DNA of 64,000 bases from UBA6522 sp965262365 (GTDB taxonomy: Bacteria > Pseudomonadota > Gammaproteobacteria > Steroidobacterales > Rariloculaceae): contig OZ253541.1 in assembly GCA_965262365.1 (NCBI GenBank), positions 1,798,001 to 1,862,000 of the forward strand. Direction: 5' to 3'. Positions within the stretch are counted from its first letter, which is position 1. The number at the start of each line of letters is the position of its first letter. The notes beneath the pieces are model-generated. The model made no database searches. It saw only the letters and a list, made by a program, of their open reading frames with translations, and had not been told where the DNA came from. Below are positions 26,632 through 35,535 of the stretch, piece by piece. Both the position numbers and the translations under genes were made by a program.

Positions 26632-28101
26632 TCAGGATTCAGGGAAGTAGTACCACCTCGGATCGATCGTGAGATCGTAGTTTCGGGTGCCGACCCAGGA
26701 TTCCTTTGCCGGATCGTAATCCGGATTCGCCACGGGCATGTCGGCTTGCACCGACTCGAGATAACCGTCCAGAAGCGCTTCGAGCTCGGCGGCTTTCTCC
26801 GGCATCGCCGACGCGATATTGTGCCGCTCGCCAATGTCCTCCGCGATGTCGAAAAGGACCGTCTGGTTCGTCTCGAGGTACTTGATCAGCTTGTAGTCCC
26901 CCACGCGAATCGCCGACTGGGGAGTGCCCGCCTGGTAGTGCGGGAAGTGAAACACCATCCCCGGAAACGGTCTTTCCACCTCACCGATTCCGCCACTATC
27001 GAGAACGGAAGCGATGCTGCCACCCTCGATCCCCTCCGGAAGATCGGCCGGGTCAATCTCGGCCCATGCCGCATAGGTCGTAAACAGATCCCATCCGACG
27101 ATGGGTACGTGGGACCAGGAGTTCGCCTCTATACCCGGCCCGCGAATGATGAAGGGCACCCTGATGCCGCCTTCGGAGACGTTGCCCTTGGCGCCGAGTA
27201 GCGGCGCGGGCGTGTTCGGATCGTTGGTTCTGACGTTGTCGTCGCCGGGACGGTGACCGTTGTCTCCCATGTAGATCAGATAGGTGTTGTCGCTCAGACC
27301 CAGCCTCTCCAGGCCGTCCATGAGCACGCCCACGCCCATATCCAGGTCCTCGGTGACGGCGGCGAGTTCGATGTCGGAGTGTATTTTGCCCGCCGGACGC
27401 GCTTCGGCTGCCGCCTTGGTCTTCGGCGCAGCGTTGAACTGGCGGTGGAGCGGATAGTAGGAAATATGAGCGAAGAAGGGTTGTCCGGCGTCATCCGCAC
27501 GGCTCATGAAATCCAGGGCGCGCTCCGACATCCCGACGACGTCCAACGGGTTCTCCGGGTCGTTCAACGGGTCCGCGTTCGCATTGCCGGTGTTGCCGTC
27601 GCTCTCGTCATAGCCGTGTCGCTGCGGCCCGCCGCCCTCCAGGTGCCACTTGCCGTAGTGCGCGGTCGTGTAGCCCGCCGCCTGGAGCACTTCGCCGATG
27701 GTCACGACCTCGTCCCGAATCGACTTGTGATGCTGCACGGGGATCATCCGGTAGTTGCTTTCCGCCGTCGCGATCGGGTGCGCTTTCGTCCAATGGTTCC
27801 TGGCTGGCGTCATGCCGCTCTGCAGGCTCATGCGGGTGGGCGAACACGCGGTCGCGGGCGCGTACGCCGCAGAAAAACGCATCCCCTGGCCGGCCAACTC
27901 CTCCAGCCGAGGCGTCCGGTAGAAGTCGCTCCTGGAATTGGGCATATCCGGGTGCATCTGCACCGAAAGCCCGTACCACGACTGATCGTCCGACTGCATG
28001 AAAACGATATTCGGCCGATCCGCGCCGAAACCGGGTGCAGATATCAGCAATCCAGTGACCAATACCCACGATATGGCCGAATTCAACGACACTTGCTTCA
28101 T
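26632..28101 (-). CDS. Exported type I sulfatase (arylsulfatase/choline-sulfatase superfamily)
   Basis: A 489-residue sulfatase starting at ATG 28101 (GAGGTTCCGGAC just upstream). Signal peptide 1-27. Metal site in MQSDDQSW (Asp38-Asp39), formylglycine motif CSPTR at 86-90, GKWHLEGGG, and YMGDNGHRPGDD. It differs from the two other sulfatases in the HHKSIRDEVVTIGEVLQAAG region and in its long C-terminus ending WYYFPES, so it belongs to a separate subfamily and probably acts on another sulfate ester. Confidence 0.88.
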   Translation of the reverse strand: MKQVSLNSAISWVLVTGLLISAPGFGADRPNIVFMQSDDQSWYGLSVQMHPDMPNSRSDFYRTPRLEELAGQGMRFSAAYAPATACSPTRMSLQSGMTPARNHWTKAHPIATAESNYRMIPVQHHKSIRDEVVTIGEVLQAAGYTTAHYGKWHLEGGGPQRHGYDESDGNTGNANADPLNDPENPLDVVGMSERALDFMSRADDAGQPFFAHISYYPLHRQFNAAPKTKAAAEARPAGKIHSDIELAAVTEDLDMGVGVLMDGLERLGLSDNTYLIYMGDNGHRPGDDNVRTNDPNTPAPLLGAKGNVSEGGIRVPFIIRGPGIEANSWSHVPIVGWDLFTTYAAWAEIDPADLPEGIEGGSIASVLDSGGIGEVERPFPGMVFHFPHYQAGTPQSAIRVGDYKLIKYLETNQTVLFDIAEDIGERHNIASAMPEKAAELEALLDGYLESVQADMPVANPDYDPAKESWVGTRNYDLTIDPRWYYFPES

Positions 28102-28142
28102 GTCCGGAACCTCTTTCGCATTTGTCCTTCGCTCACGCCCTC

Positions 28143-28181
28143 GCAAACCGCCCTTGCAAACCGCCTTCGCAAACCGACTTC
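28143..28181. repeat. Three tandem 13-bp units upstream of a sulfatase gene
   Basis: GCAAACCG recurs at 28143, 28156 and 28169, an exact 13-base period with slightly varied remainders. It lies between the cytochrome-propeller gene and the sulfatase start on the minus strand. Confidence 0.75.
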
Positions 28182-28214
28182 GATCTTCGCCCGTGACGTA
28201 TCCGGAGGCAACAC

Positions 28215-29957
28215 TCAGCGGCCGGCGAGGGTTAACGGACTCCCGCGGGCCGGATGCACGCCATTGTGGAACCCGCCCTGGTCTCTCACCACCCTGCCCT
28301 CGCCGTTCTCGTCATATGTAACCCAGACCAGGCCGTGGGGCTCGCCGCGATGAGGCATATTGATGACTGTCAATTGCTCGCGCGTCTGGGCATCGAAGAC
28401 GTAGATGCTGCCCTCGCCGTTGCTGGTCGCCCACATCTCCTTGCCGTCCGGCGACAGCAGTACGTGGTCTGCCTTGTATCCGGAAAAGACCGTATCGAGG
28501 ATGCGTCCGCTGGCGGTCTCGACGACCGTGATGGTACGCCCGAACTGGCCGCTGGTCTCGCCCTTGTTGGAAATCCAGACCTGGGTTTCGTCGGCGTTCA
28601 ACGTGCCACCGTACGGACCGACCCCTGTCGGGGTCGACCACTCGATGGCCCCCGTGGCCAGATTGACCTTGGTGACGTTGTTCGAGACCGCCGCCGGCAC
28701 GTACATGTATTCGCTCCGGGAATCGATGATTATCCAGTCGCCCCGATACCCCGCGTACGGATACTCCGCCACGACTTCCCAATTGCCCGGGTCCACCTTG
28801 GCCACCCAGTAGGGTCTGAGGGCGGTCACACTACCTGCGGCAAAGCCGCGTGCATTGGCACCCGCCGGCTGCATCAGCACGTAGATGAACTCGTCGTCAG
28901 TAAACGACGTATAGTTGCGCCCGCCCAGATCCTCGCCCCGAATCCCGCCGACAATCTCGTCCGTCTCGGGATCGAAGAGAAACACGTCGAGCGCGTCGGG
29001 GTCGCTGGTGAACATGTCGAGCAGCAGGTACCGGTCCTGGAAAATCTGCCCATGATGCAACCGCCCGCCGATATTCAGATGTTTGACGGGTTGCAGCGTC
29101 AAGGCGTCTACCTTTAGCAACGTCGACGCGGTCCTGGCCGAGCCCGGTCCGCCGCCCAGGCCAAGCCCACCGCCGATGATATAAACGTGACGTGCATCCG
29201 GCGACAGCACTGTCGTGTGCACGCCTCCTCGCAATCGCTGGGGCATCTGCCCGAAAGTGATGACCTCCCGGGCCAGTGCATCGCCGACGACAACCTGCGA
29301 CGTGTTGGTGGGCGTCTCACCGTGGTCGACCATGCGCACCGTCGTGCCGGTATTCTGGTAGAAATAGACCCGCCCCGGTTCGGGATGGAATACGGGCTCG
29401 CCCGGCTCGAACGTTTCCAGTACCTCAACTTCGTAGTCCCGACCGAGGCTGCCGGTCTTCGCGCGCCTGGGCCATTCTGCCAGTACCGAGTCGAACGACT
29501 GGATCTGCATGACCAGCTTGTCCCGTTCCGTGAGAAGGAACTCGGTCTCCGGCGCACGAGCCGCAGCCATCTCGGCCAACTGCGAGCGCCAGTTCGTCAG
29601 ATCGTCGGCGCTGACGGACTTGCCGTTGGAATCGTGAAGATAGGTCGCCAATGCCAGCAGGTCCTCCGCCTGCGGATTCAGTTCCGTCACGATGACCGCC
29701 ATCTGTGGGTTGGAGTCGAGTTGCACCTGGATGTCCATCGGCGTCGGGCCATGCTGCAGCGACGGGCCGATCAGGCCCTGAGCGTCCTCGCCGTGACAGA
29801 TCCAGCAGGACACCCGCTCGAAGAAGAGCGCCTCTCCCCTGCTTGAGAGTTCGGCAAATTCGTCCTGGGCGTGAACGCTCGAAGGCCCGCTTATCGCTAC
29901 GATCAGCAGACAGGCCAATGCCGACGGTCGGTAACCTTGCAAATGTCTTCCCCGCAT
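28215..29957 (-). CDS. Exported cytochrome c fused to a seven-bladed beta-propeller
   Basis: A 580-residue periplasmic protein. ATG 29957 is preceded by AGAGGTG; a much longer in-frame extension has no signal peptide. Signal peptide ends VHAQ (31). Haem motif CWICH is at 51-55, giving a small N-terminal cytochrome domain to about residue 110. A helical linker follows, then from about 160 a YVTN/SMP-30-like propeller (for example RHVYIIGGGLGLGG, VWISNKGETSGQFGRTITVV, MWATSNGEGSIYVFDAQT). Fusions of this type are candidate haem-linked periplasmic dehydrogenases or sensors. Divergent from the PQQ-type propeller at 30111, with 153 bases between. Confidence 0.78.
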   Translation of the reverse strand: MRGRHLQGYRPSALACLLIVAISGPSSVHAQDEFAELSSRGEALFFERVSCWICHGEDAQGLIGPSLQHGPTPMDIQVQLDSNPQMAVIVTELNPQAEDLLALATYLHDSNGKSVSADDLTNWRSQLAEMAAARAPETEFLLTERDKLVMQIQSFDSVLAEWPRRAKTGSLGRDYEVEVLETFEPGEPVFHPEPGRVYFYQNTGTTVRMVDHGETPTNTSQVVVGDALAREVITFGQMPQRLRGGVHTTVLSPDARHVYIIGGGLGLGGGPGSARTASTLLKVDALTLQPVKHLNIGGRLHHGQIFQDRYLLLDMFTSDPDALDVFLFDPETDEIVGGIRGEDLGGRNYTSFTDDEFIYVLMQPAGANARGFAAGSVTALRPYWVAKVDPGNWEVVAEYPYAGYRGDWIIIDSRSEYMYVPAAVSNNVTKVNLATGAIEWSTPTGVGPYGGTLNADETQVWISNKGETSGQFGRTITVVETASGRILDTVFSGYKADHVLLSPDGKEMWATSNGEGSIYVFDAQTREQLTVINMPHRGEPHGLVWVTYDENGEGRVVRDQGGFHNGVHPARGSPLTLAGR

Positions 29958-30110
29958 CGAGACACCTCTGCGAGTTTCGCTTGGTACACAATACAACAGC
30001 GAGAGTTCGGGGAGTAGAATCGTTGCAACGCAACCGATAGTCCCGGGAGACACGCGAATACGCGCAAGAACCGACCGGGCCGGCAACCAGCGGTAAGCAA
30101 TGAGGCACCG

Positions 30111-32027
30111 ATGTCGACACATTCACACGACCAAATTCGGAATGATTGCGCGACGAGGCCGGGAGGCGAGAGTCTTCTCCTGCCCGGAATCCACAAGCGA
30201 TTGCTGACCGTGCTGGCAGTATCCTCGTTCGCAGCATTCCTGCCGGTATCGCTGGGCGCAATGGACGGGCCGCAGGCATACGAGATTTATTGCGTCGCCT
30301 GCCACGATGCCGGAATCCCGCCGGAGCGCGACGTGATGAGCCTGATGACGCCTGAACAGATCTTTACGTCGATGGACTCGGGCACGATGACCCGGCAGGC
30401 GACCCAGATGAGCCGCACCGAACGATTGGCGCTTGCAGAATACCTGGCCGGCAAACCGTTTTCCGGTGAGCTCGACGCACCCATACCCGCATCCGCGTAC
30501 TGCGGCGCCCCCGGGGCTGCGACCGGCCAACCGTTTCAGGCATCCATCGACGGGCCGAGCTGGATCGGCTGGGGTGGAGGCCGGGACCCTGGCGCCAACC
30601 TGCGTTTTCACCGTGCCAGAGGTGCTCAGTTGCCGCCGGAAGACATACCGCGGTTGCAACTGAAATGGGCATTCGGATTCCCCGGTGACAGCTCAGCCAG
30701 CGCCCAGCCGGCGGCCGTGGGCGGCCGCGTCTACGTCGGTAGCTGGGGCGGCGGCGTCTATTCCCTGGATGTCGAGACGGGCTGCATTCATTGGATGTAC
30801 CAGGCCGAATCGGGGGTCAGAACGGCCGTCAATTTCGCCGAAACCGCTGACGGATCGGTCATGGCCATATTCGGCGATCTGCAGACCCACGCCTATGGGG
30901 TGAATGCCGCGACCGGGGAGCTCCGGTGGAAGGTGCGGCTCGATACCTATCCCCTGAGCCGGATTACCGGCGCGCTCGCGGTGCATGACGGGCACGTATT
31001 CGTGCCGCTTGCCTCTCGCGAGGAGTCCCAGCCCGCCAAACCCGACTACGAATGCTGCCGTGCCCGCGGGGGAATCGTCGCGCTGGACGCGGCCAGTGGG
31101 GACGAAATCTGGCGGACGTACATGACGGACGAACCGCAACCCATTGGCAGAAACGAGGTCGGGACCCAACAGTGGGGGCCTTCCGGTGTCGGCATCTGGT
31201 CGGCGCCGACGCTCGATCCCGAGCTCGGTGCCATCTATGTGGCGACCGGCAACTCTTATTCGCTGCCGGTCGCGGAAACGTCGGACGCCGTGGTCGCGCT
31301 TGACATGCAGACGGGAGAGATCCGCTGGATCCGGCAGGTCACCGGCGGCGACGTCTGGAACGGGAGCTGCCAGCCAGGGGCGAGCAGTCACGCCAACTGC
31401 CCCGAGGACAATGGGCCCGACTTCGACTTCGGCTCCTCACCCAACCTGGTGGATCTAGGAGATGGGCAACGCCTGCTGACGGTGGGCCAGAAGTCGGGCA
31501 TCGTCTACGGGATCGATCCGGACAACGAAGGCGCGATCGTCTGGCAGACTCGCATCGGCAAGGGCGGCATCGATGGAGGGATCGCGTGGGGCACGGCTGC
31601 GGACGACGACCATGTCTACGCCGCCATCGACGATACGACCCGCGGCGACCCGACCACCGGCGGCGGGCTGTTCGCGCTCGATCTCGGAACGGGCGAGGTG
31701 GTCTGGAGCACGCCGGCCCCCTCGTGCGGTGACCGATCGCCCTGCAGCAAGGCCCAGGCGGCGGCAGTCAGCGTCATCCCCGGCGCGGTGTTCTCGGGCT
31801 CCGTGGACGGACACATGCGCGCCTACTCGACCGAAACGGGACAGATCGTCTGGGAATACGACACGGCCCGGGAATTCGAGACCGTGAACGGCGTGCGGGC
31901 CAACGGCGGCTCCATCAGCAACGGCGGCCCGGCCATTGTCACCGGCATGCTGTTCACCAACTCCGGCTATTCGCACCATGCCGGGGTCATGCCCGGCAAC
32001 GTATTTCTCGCGTTCGGTATCGAATAA
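30111..32027 (+). CDS. PQQ-type quinohaemoprotein dehydrogenase (polyvinyl-alcohol-dehydrogenase-like)
   Basis: A 638-residue exported protein. ATG 30111 has GAGG seven bases upstream; the hydrophobic core of the signal peptide begins near residue 30. Haem motif CVACH at 61-65, with Met in the MSLMTPEQ region as likely ligand. From about residue 150 there are eight-blade-type tryptophan-docking repeats: GRVYVGSWGGGVYSLD, GEIRWIRQVTGGDVWNGSC and GGGLFALDLGTGEVVW. Adjacent Cys315-Cys316 match the vicinal disulfide stacked on PQQ in quinoprotein alcohol dehydrogenases. N-terminal rather than C-terminal haem domain suits polyvinyl alcohol dehydrogenase relatives. Likely oxidises an alcohol and passes electrons to a cytochrome. 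Ends seven bases before the convergent sulfatase. Confidence 0.82.
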   Translation: MSTHSHDQIRNDCATRPGGESLLLPGIHKRLLTVLAVSSFAAFLPVSLGAMDGPQAYEIYCVACHDAGIPPERDVMSLMTPEQIFTSMDSGTMTRQATQMSRTERLALAEYLAGKPFSGELDAPIPASAYCGAPGAATGQPFQASIDGPSWIGWGGGRDPGANLRFHRARGAQLPPEDIPRLQLKWAFGFPGDSSASAQPAAVGGRVYVGSWGGGVYSLDVETGCIHWMYQAESGVRTAVNFAETADGSVMAIFGDLQTHAYGVNAATGELRWKVRLDTYPLSRITGALAVHDGHVFVPLASREESQPAKPDYECCRARGGIVALDAASGDEIWRTYMTDEPQPIGRNEVGTQQWGPSGVGIWSAPTLDPELGAIYVATGNSYSLPVAETSDAVVALDMQTGEIRWIRQVTGGDVWNGSCQPGASSHANCPEDNGPDFDFGSSPNLVDLGDGQRLLTVGQKSGIVYGIDPDNEGAIVWQTRIGKGGIDGGIAWGTAADDDHVYAAIDDTTRGDPTTGGGLFALDLGTGEVVWSTPAPSCGDRSPCSKAQAAAVSVIPGAVFSGSVDGHMRAYSTETGQIVWEYDTAREFETVNGVRANGGSISNGGPAIVTGMLFTNSGYSHHAGVMPGNVFLAFGIE

Positions 32028-32034
32028 CCCGGTT

Positions 32035-33492
32035 TCACCGCAGGTAGCGCCCGGCGGACGCCGAACTCGCCCTTAACCCGTCGATCTGCTCGCTGAGCAG
32101 CCGGAATTGCGCCTGCTGCTCCGGGGACAACTGCCCTTCAAGCAAATTCTGCTGCTCGTAAGGGTCCTCAGCGAGGTCGTAGAACTCTTCGACCCCCTGA
32201 TGGCGCAACAGCTTGAAATGATCGTTTCGCATGGTGTAGTCGGCGTCCGCAACGCCCGCGAAGCTACCGGAGAATACGTCCGCATAGACCCAGTCTCGCC
32301 GGGAGGGCGCACCTGGCTCGGCGAGGTACGGGAAAAAACTCACCGAATCCCGACCGATGTCCTGTGGAACCGCTTCGGCGGCGTCCACTTCGGCCATATC
32401 GAGAATCGTCGCGAAGAGATCCACCGAATTGATCAACGGTTCCGAAACGCTCTCCTCATCGACACCGGGTCCCGATACGATCAGGGGCACATTGACCCCG
32501 CCCTGGTAAACCGTCCCCTTGGCGCGCCCTGCCTTAAATGGCGCCGCCACCGAACCGCTTGTAGTGCCGTTGTCGCCGATGAAAATCACGTAGGTATTCT
32601 CGCGTACCTCGGGCGTCATGGAATCCAGTACCCGACCGATGGACGTATCCATCGCCTCGACCATCGCGTGGAAATACCGAATGGGATTTTCGCTGGTGTT
32701 CGCCGTCGGGCTCAGGTCGGAGTAGTCGGATTGCAGGAGTTCGCGCGGCGGCAGGTGCAGCGGCGTGTGGGGCAGGATGAAACTCAGCCACATGAACCAG
32801 GGCTCATTGCCCTGCTCCCGAATCCACTCGATGGCCGTGTCCGCACGATCGACGGCCCCGTAATCCGTCGTCCTGACGACCTCGCCGTTCAGGTTCTTTC
32901 GCCAGGTAAAGAACGGGTCTTCACCGTGCATGATCACGGAATAGAAATCGATGCCGGCCCGCCTCGGGTGTTCCAGCCAACCGTTATCGGCGTCGGCCAT
33001 GTGCCATTTGCCGATCGCCGCCGTGCGATAGGCACCGCCGGTGCCCGCATCCAGCGCCTGGGGAAGCATGAATTCATCCGTGCGTAGTCCGCGGCTGATC
33101 GGGTTCTCGACGCGGCGCCCCATTCCCGTCGTCTCATAGGGCGCACCGGCCGGCTTGGCCAGCGGCGGCGGCAAGGAACCCGATCCGCCGCCGTCGGCGT
33201 GCGGTGCCACCGGACGGCCGACCCCGGTCCGAAACCCGTAGCGCCCGGTCATGATCGTTGCGCGAGTGGGCGAGCAAACGGGCTGCGACCAGAAGTTCGT
33301 GAAAACCACGCCCTCCTGTGCGAGTTCTTCCAGCGCCGCGGTCGTGGGCGCCGTCTCGGCAAGCCCATAAACCGACAGCGCCTCGACGCCCATGTCGTCG
33401 GCAAGAATCAGCAGTACGTTCGGAGCTGCTTCTACAATGCGGCCAAATGCCGCAAGCACGAAGACAATTGTCAATCCGGCAAATTTACTCAT
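32035..33492 (-). CDS. Exported type I sulfatase
   Basis: A 485-residue paralogue of the sulfatase at 25174. Signal peptide 1-23; Asp32-Asp33 in LADDMG, formylglycine motif CSPTR at 73-77, GKWHMADADNGW and FIGDNGTTSG. Shared blocks with 25174-26610 include RYGFRTG.GRPV and the VNVPLIV.GPGV region, with different Gly/Ser/Pro-rich insertions after GRPV. The C-terminal tail after LRDSR-like LRASS is longer. It is separated from its paralogue by the divergent cytochrome/PQQ pair, suggesting a duplicated operon broken by insertion or rearrangement. Confidence 0.88.
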   Translation of the reverse strand: MSKFAGLTIVFVLAAFGRIVEAAPNVLLILADDMGVEALSVYGLAETAPTTAALEELAQEGVVFTNFWSQPVCSPTRATIMTGRYGFRTGVGRPVAPHADGGGSGSLPPPLAKPAGAPYETTGMGRRVENPISRGLRTDEFMLPQALDAGTGGAYRTAAIGKWHMADADNGWLEHPRRAGIDFYSVIMHGEDPFFTWRKNLNGEVVRTTDYGAVDRADTAIEWIREQGNEPWFMWLSFILPHTPLHLPPRELLQSDYSDLSPTANTSENPIRYFHAMVEAMDTSIGRVLDSMTPEVRENTYVIFIGDNGTTSGSVAAPFKAGRAKGTVYQGGVNVPLIVSGPGVDEESVSEPLINSVDLFATILDMAEVDAAEAVPQDIGRDSVSFFPYLAEPGAPSRRDWVYADVFSGSFAGVADADYTMRNDHFKLLRHQGVEEFYDLAEDPYEQQNLLEGQLSPEQQAQFRLLSEQIDGLRASSASAGRYLR

Positions 33493-33648
33493 CGGCCCCC
33501 CTTACGGCCCAACAACCGATAGGCCTGATAATCGATTCTATCGCGATATTTCATCGTATCAGTCGAGCGTGTCTTGTGATGACACGTGCGCATGATCGAT
33601 TCACCTCGCACCACGCAAAGTGCTAACCTCCTGCTGAGGTCGACACAT

Positions 33649-34425
33649 ATGCACATGGAAACCAGAATACTCTCCGGACCGATCATTTTTTCCTTGCTTG
33701 CGCACACCGCCGGCGCCCAGGCGCCTGCGGATGTCCCCGACCTGAGCAGCATGTGGAGCGACCCGCCCGCCCGGGCCGAGGACGCATTCTGCCACACAGG
33801 CTGTACGGTCGCGGCGCGGGACTATCTCACCCAACTGCTCGACGACCCGGACAACTTCGATCGCTCGTACGCGGAGCTTCGGCAGGAGGCGCAGCGGTTC
33901 AACTCGGGCGAACTGATACCCGAACACCTGACTCCCGAGGCGCTCGAGAACTACCCCTTTAATCCGGCCGCCGATCCGTCCCTGACCCAATGCGAGCCGT
34001 GGGGGTTCACGCGCCAGATCCTGTCCCCCCATGCAATGGAACTGGAGCAGTTCGAAGACCGTGTCACGCTCTATTATTCGGAGTGGACCGCGCGAAGAAC
34101 GATCTATCTGGACGGTCGAAGCCTGCCGGAAGACCCCGAATCGACCCTGCTGGGCTACTCGGTCGGGCACTACGAAGACAATGCATTGATCGTGGAAACG
34201 ATCGGGGTCACCGCGAACCATTCAAACGCGAGATTCGCCCACAGCGATCAACTGACGGCAATCGAGCGCTACACGAGATCGGCGGACGGCAACCGGCTTG
34301 AGTTGGAGGTGGCGTTTCGGGATCCGGTGAATCTGAGCAAGCCACTGGTGATGGCCCGCGCATGGGCATGGGCACCTACCGAAGAGATCTACCCCTATGA
34401 ATCCTGCGTAATTCCGGAAGCGTGA
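33649..34425 (+). CDS. Secreted GRW-domain protein
   Basis: A 258-residue exported protein starting at ATG 33649 (GAGG nine bases upstream). Signal peptide ends AGAQ. The mature N-terminus carries an extra cysteine pair, Cys48 and Cys52 (FCHTGCT). That spacing resembles a metal or disulfide pair, not a CXXCH haem site. Family Cys115 in TQCEPWGF; signature GYSVGHYEDNALIV at 169-182, with His-Tyr replacing Arg-Trp; C-terminal Cys in YESCVIPE. Its TGA overlaps the ATG of the DUF6152 gene at 34425 (TGATG). Confidence 0.8.
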   Translation: MHMETRILSGPIIFSLLAHTAGAQAPADVPDLSSMWSDPPARAEDAFCHTGCTVAARDYLTQLLDDPDNFDRSYAELRQEAQRFNSGELIPEHLTPEALENYPFNPAADPSLTQCEPWGFTRQILSPHAMELEQFEDRVTLYYSEWTARRTIYLDGRSLPEDPESTLLGYSVGHYEDNALIVETIGVTANHSNARFAHSDQLTAIERYTRSADGNRLELEVAFRDPVNLSKPLVMARAWAWAPTEEIYPYESCVIPEA

Positions 34426-34877
34426 TGACCGGAAGACTGGCCAACATGCAATCCGCCGCGCTCGCTGTCGCGCTGCTGACGATGGCCCCGCTTGTTGCAC
34501 AGGCCCATCATTCCTACCGGGTCGTCTACGATTTCAGCACCACTGAAACCCTCGTTGGCGAAGTTGTCAGGCTTGAACTGGTGAATCCGCACGCTCGATT
34601 ATTTGTCAACGTGACCAATGAAAATGGCGACGTCGAGGAGTGGATGATCGAGGGACCGGGCAAACTTTCTCTGGCGCGCCGCGGTTGGACCGATGACATG
34701 TTTGCCGACGGAGAATCGATAACCGCCGTTGGCAATCCCGCATCCGCGGGCCAGAATGCGATCTGGCTGGAGAGACTCGTCAGGTCGGACGGCACCGAGA
34801 TCATCGATCCATTGATTGCCGACGCGCTGGCGATCGAAGAAGAGCGCCGCGAGCGTATTCGCCGGGCGAACCAGTAG
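34425..34877 (+). CDS. Secreted DUF6152-type protein
   Basis: A 150-residue exported protein. ATG 34425 overlaps the preceding stop, implying translational coupling; ATG 34446 after GGAAGA is the alternative. His28-His29 follow AQA; Asn-Pro-His at 54-56; LARRGWTDDMF in the middle. The C-terminal extension ADALAIEEERRERIRRANQ is a charged helix shared almost exactly with the copy at 36425-36877, marking these two as recent duplicates. Confidence 0.82.
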   Translation: MTGRLANMQSAALAVALLTMAPLVAQAHHSYRVVYDFSTTETLVGEVVRLELVNPHARLFVNVTNENGDVEEWMIEGPGKLSLARRGWTDDMFADGESITAVGNPASAGQNAIWLERLVRSDGTEIIDPLIADALAIEEERRERIRRANQ

Positions 34878-34980
34878 CCGATTCCTTGAACGCCGCCGGA
34901 CGTCCCGGCAGAGGATTTTTCGGACGCCGCCGGACGCCCTGCTGCCGTATGCCCTTGGGGCTGCGCGGCTTACATCTGGC

Positions 34981-35006
34981 GTGCCGCGATAAGGTGCCGC
35001 GATAAG
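34981..35006. repeat. 13-bp perfect tandem duplication
   Basis: GTGCCGCGATAAG occurs twice head to tail (34981-34993, 34994-35006), immediately upstream of a promoter-like pair for the gene at 35111. Confidence 0.85.
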
Positions 35007-35007
35007 G

Positions 35008-35036
35008 ATGACGCCATCCGCCGGTGGCCCTACAAT
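35008..35036 (+). promoter_or_regulatory. Sigma70-like promoter for the 35111 gene
   Basis: ATGACG (35008-35013), a 17-base spacer and TACAAT (35031-35036). Matches to consensus are four of six and five of six. The predicted transcript would start near 35043, about 68 bases before the DUF6152 start. Confidence 0.45.
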
Positions 35037-35110
35037 AGGAGAATCGCCAGGCGCGCCGGAGCCTCGGAGTCGGCTTTCGAAGCGCCGCAGACACAGGAGT
35101 CCTGACAGAC

Positions 35111-35488
35111 ATGAGAACCAAATTTCTGTTCCTCTTGACGACCGCGTTCCTGCTCAGCGCTTCCGCACTGGCCCATCACGGCAGGGCAGTTTACTCCACG
35201 GACGTGATCATGCTCGAGGCCACCGTGACGGAATTTCGCTTCGTGAATCCGCACGTGCAGGTCTATTTCGACATCACCACCGAGTCGGGTGAGATCGAGC
35301 ACTGGCAGGGTGAACTCACGGCGCCGAACAAGCTGGCCAGAGGCGGCTGGACAAAGAGCACGCTGCAGCCGGGCGACCAGATCCGCATCACGGGCCGTGC
35401 GGCCAGAAACGATGGCCATTCCGTAGCGATCAACGAGATCATCATGCCCGACGGCGAAGCGATCCCGTTGTGGGAAGTGCTGGACTAG
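35111..35488 (+). CDS. Secreted DUF6152-type protein
   Basis: A 125-residue exported protein, the shortest copy. Signal peptide ends ALA; mature N-terminus His22-His23-Gly; Asn-Pro-His at 46-48, mature position 27 (the shortest spacing). LARGGWTKSTL replaces LARRGW. The C-terminus ends soon after the MPDGEAIPL segment, so this copy approximates the minimal domain. An in-frame DUF6152/GRW order (35111, then 35536) is the reverse of the 33649/34425 pair. Confidence 0.82.
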   Translation: MRTKFLFLLTTAFLLSASALAHHGRAVYSTDVIMLEATVTEFRFVNPHVQVYFDITTESGEIEHWQGELTAPNKLARGGWTKSTLQPGDQIRITGRAARNDGHSVAINEIIMPDGEAIPLWEVLD

Positions 35489-35535
35489 ACGGCACGATCC
35501 CTCTATCGATGACGATTCAGACAGGAGGTGACGGC

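Noticed and set aside
28143..28181. Possible CRISPR-like repeat
   Set aside because: Units are contiguous with a 13-base period and no spacers; no cas genes nearby.
33696..33855. CHTGC in the GRW protein at 33649 as a haem site
   Set aside because: The order is Cys-His-Thr-Gly-Cys without the terminal His of CXXCH, so haem attachment is unlikely.
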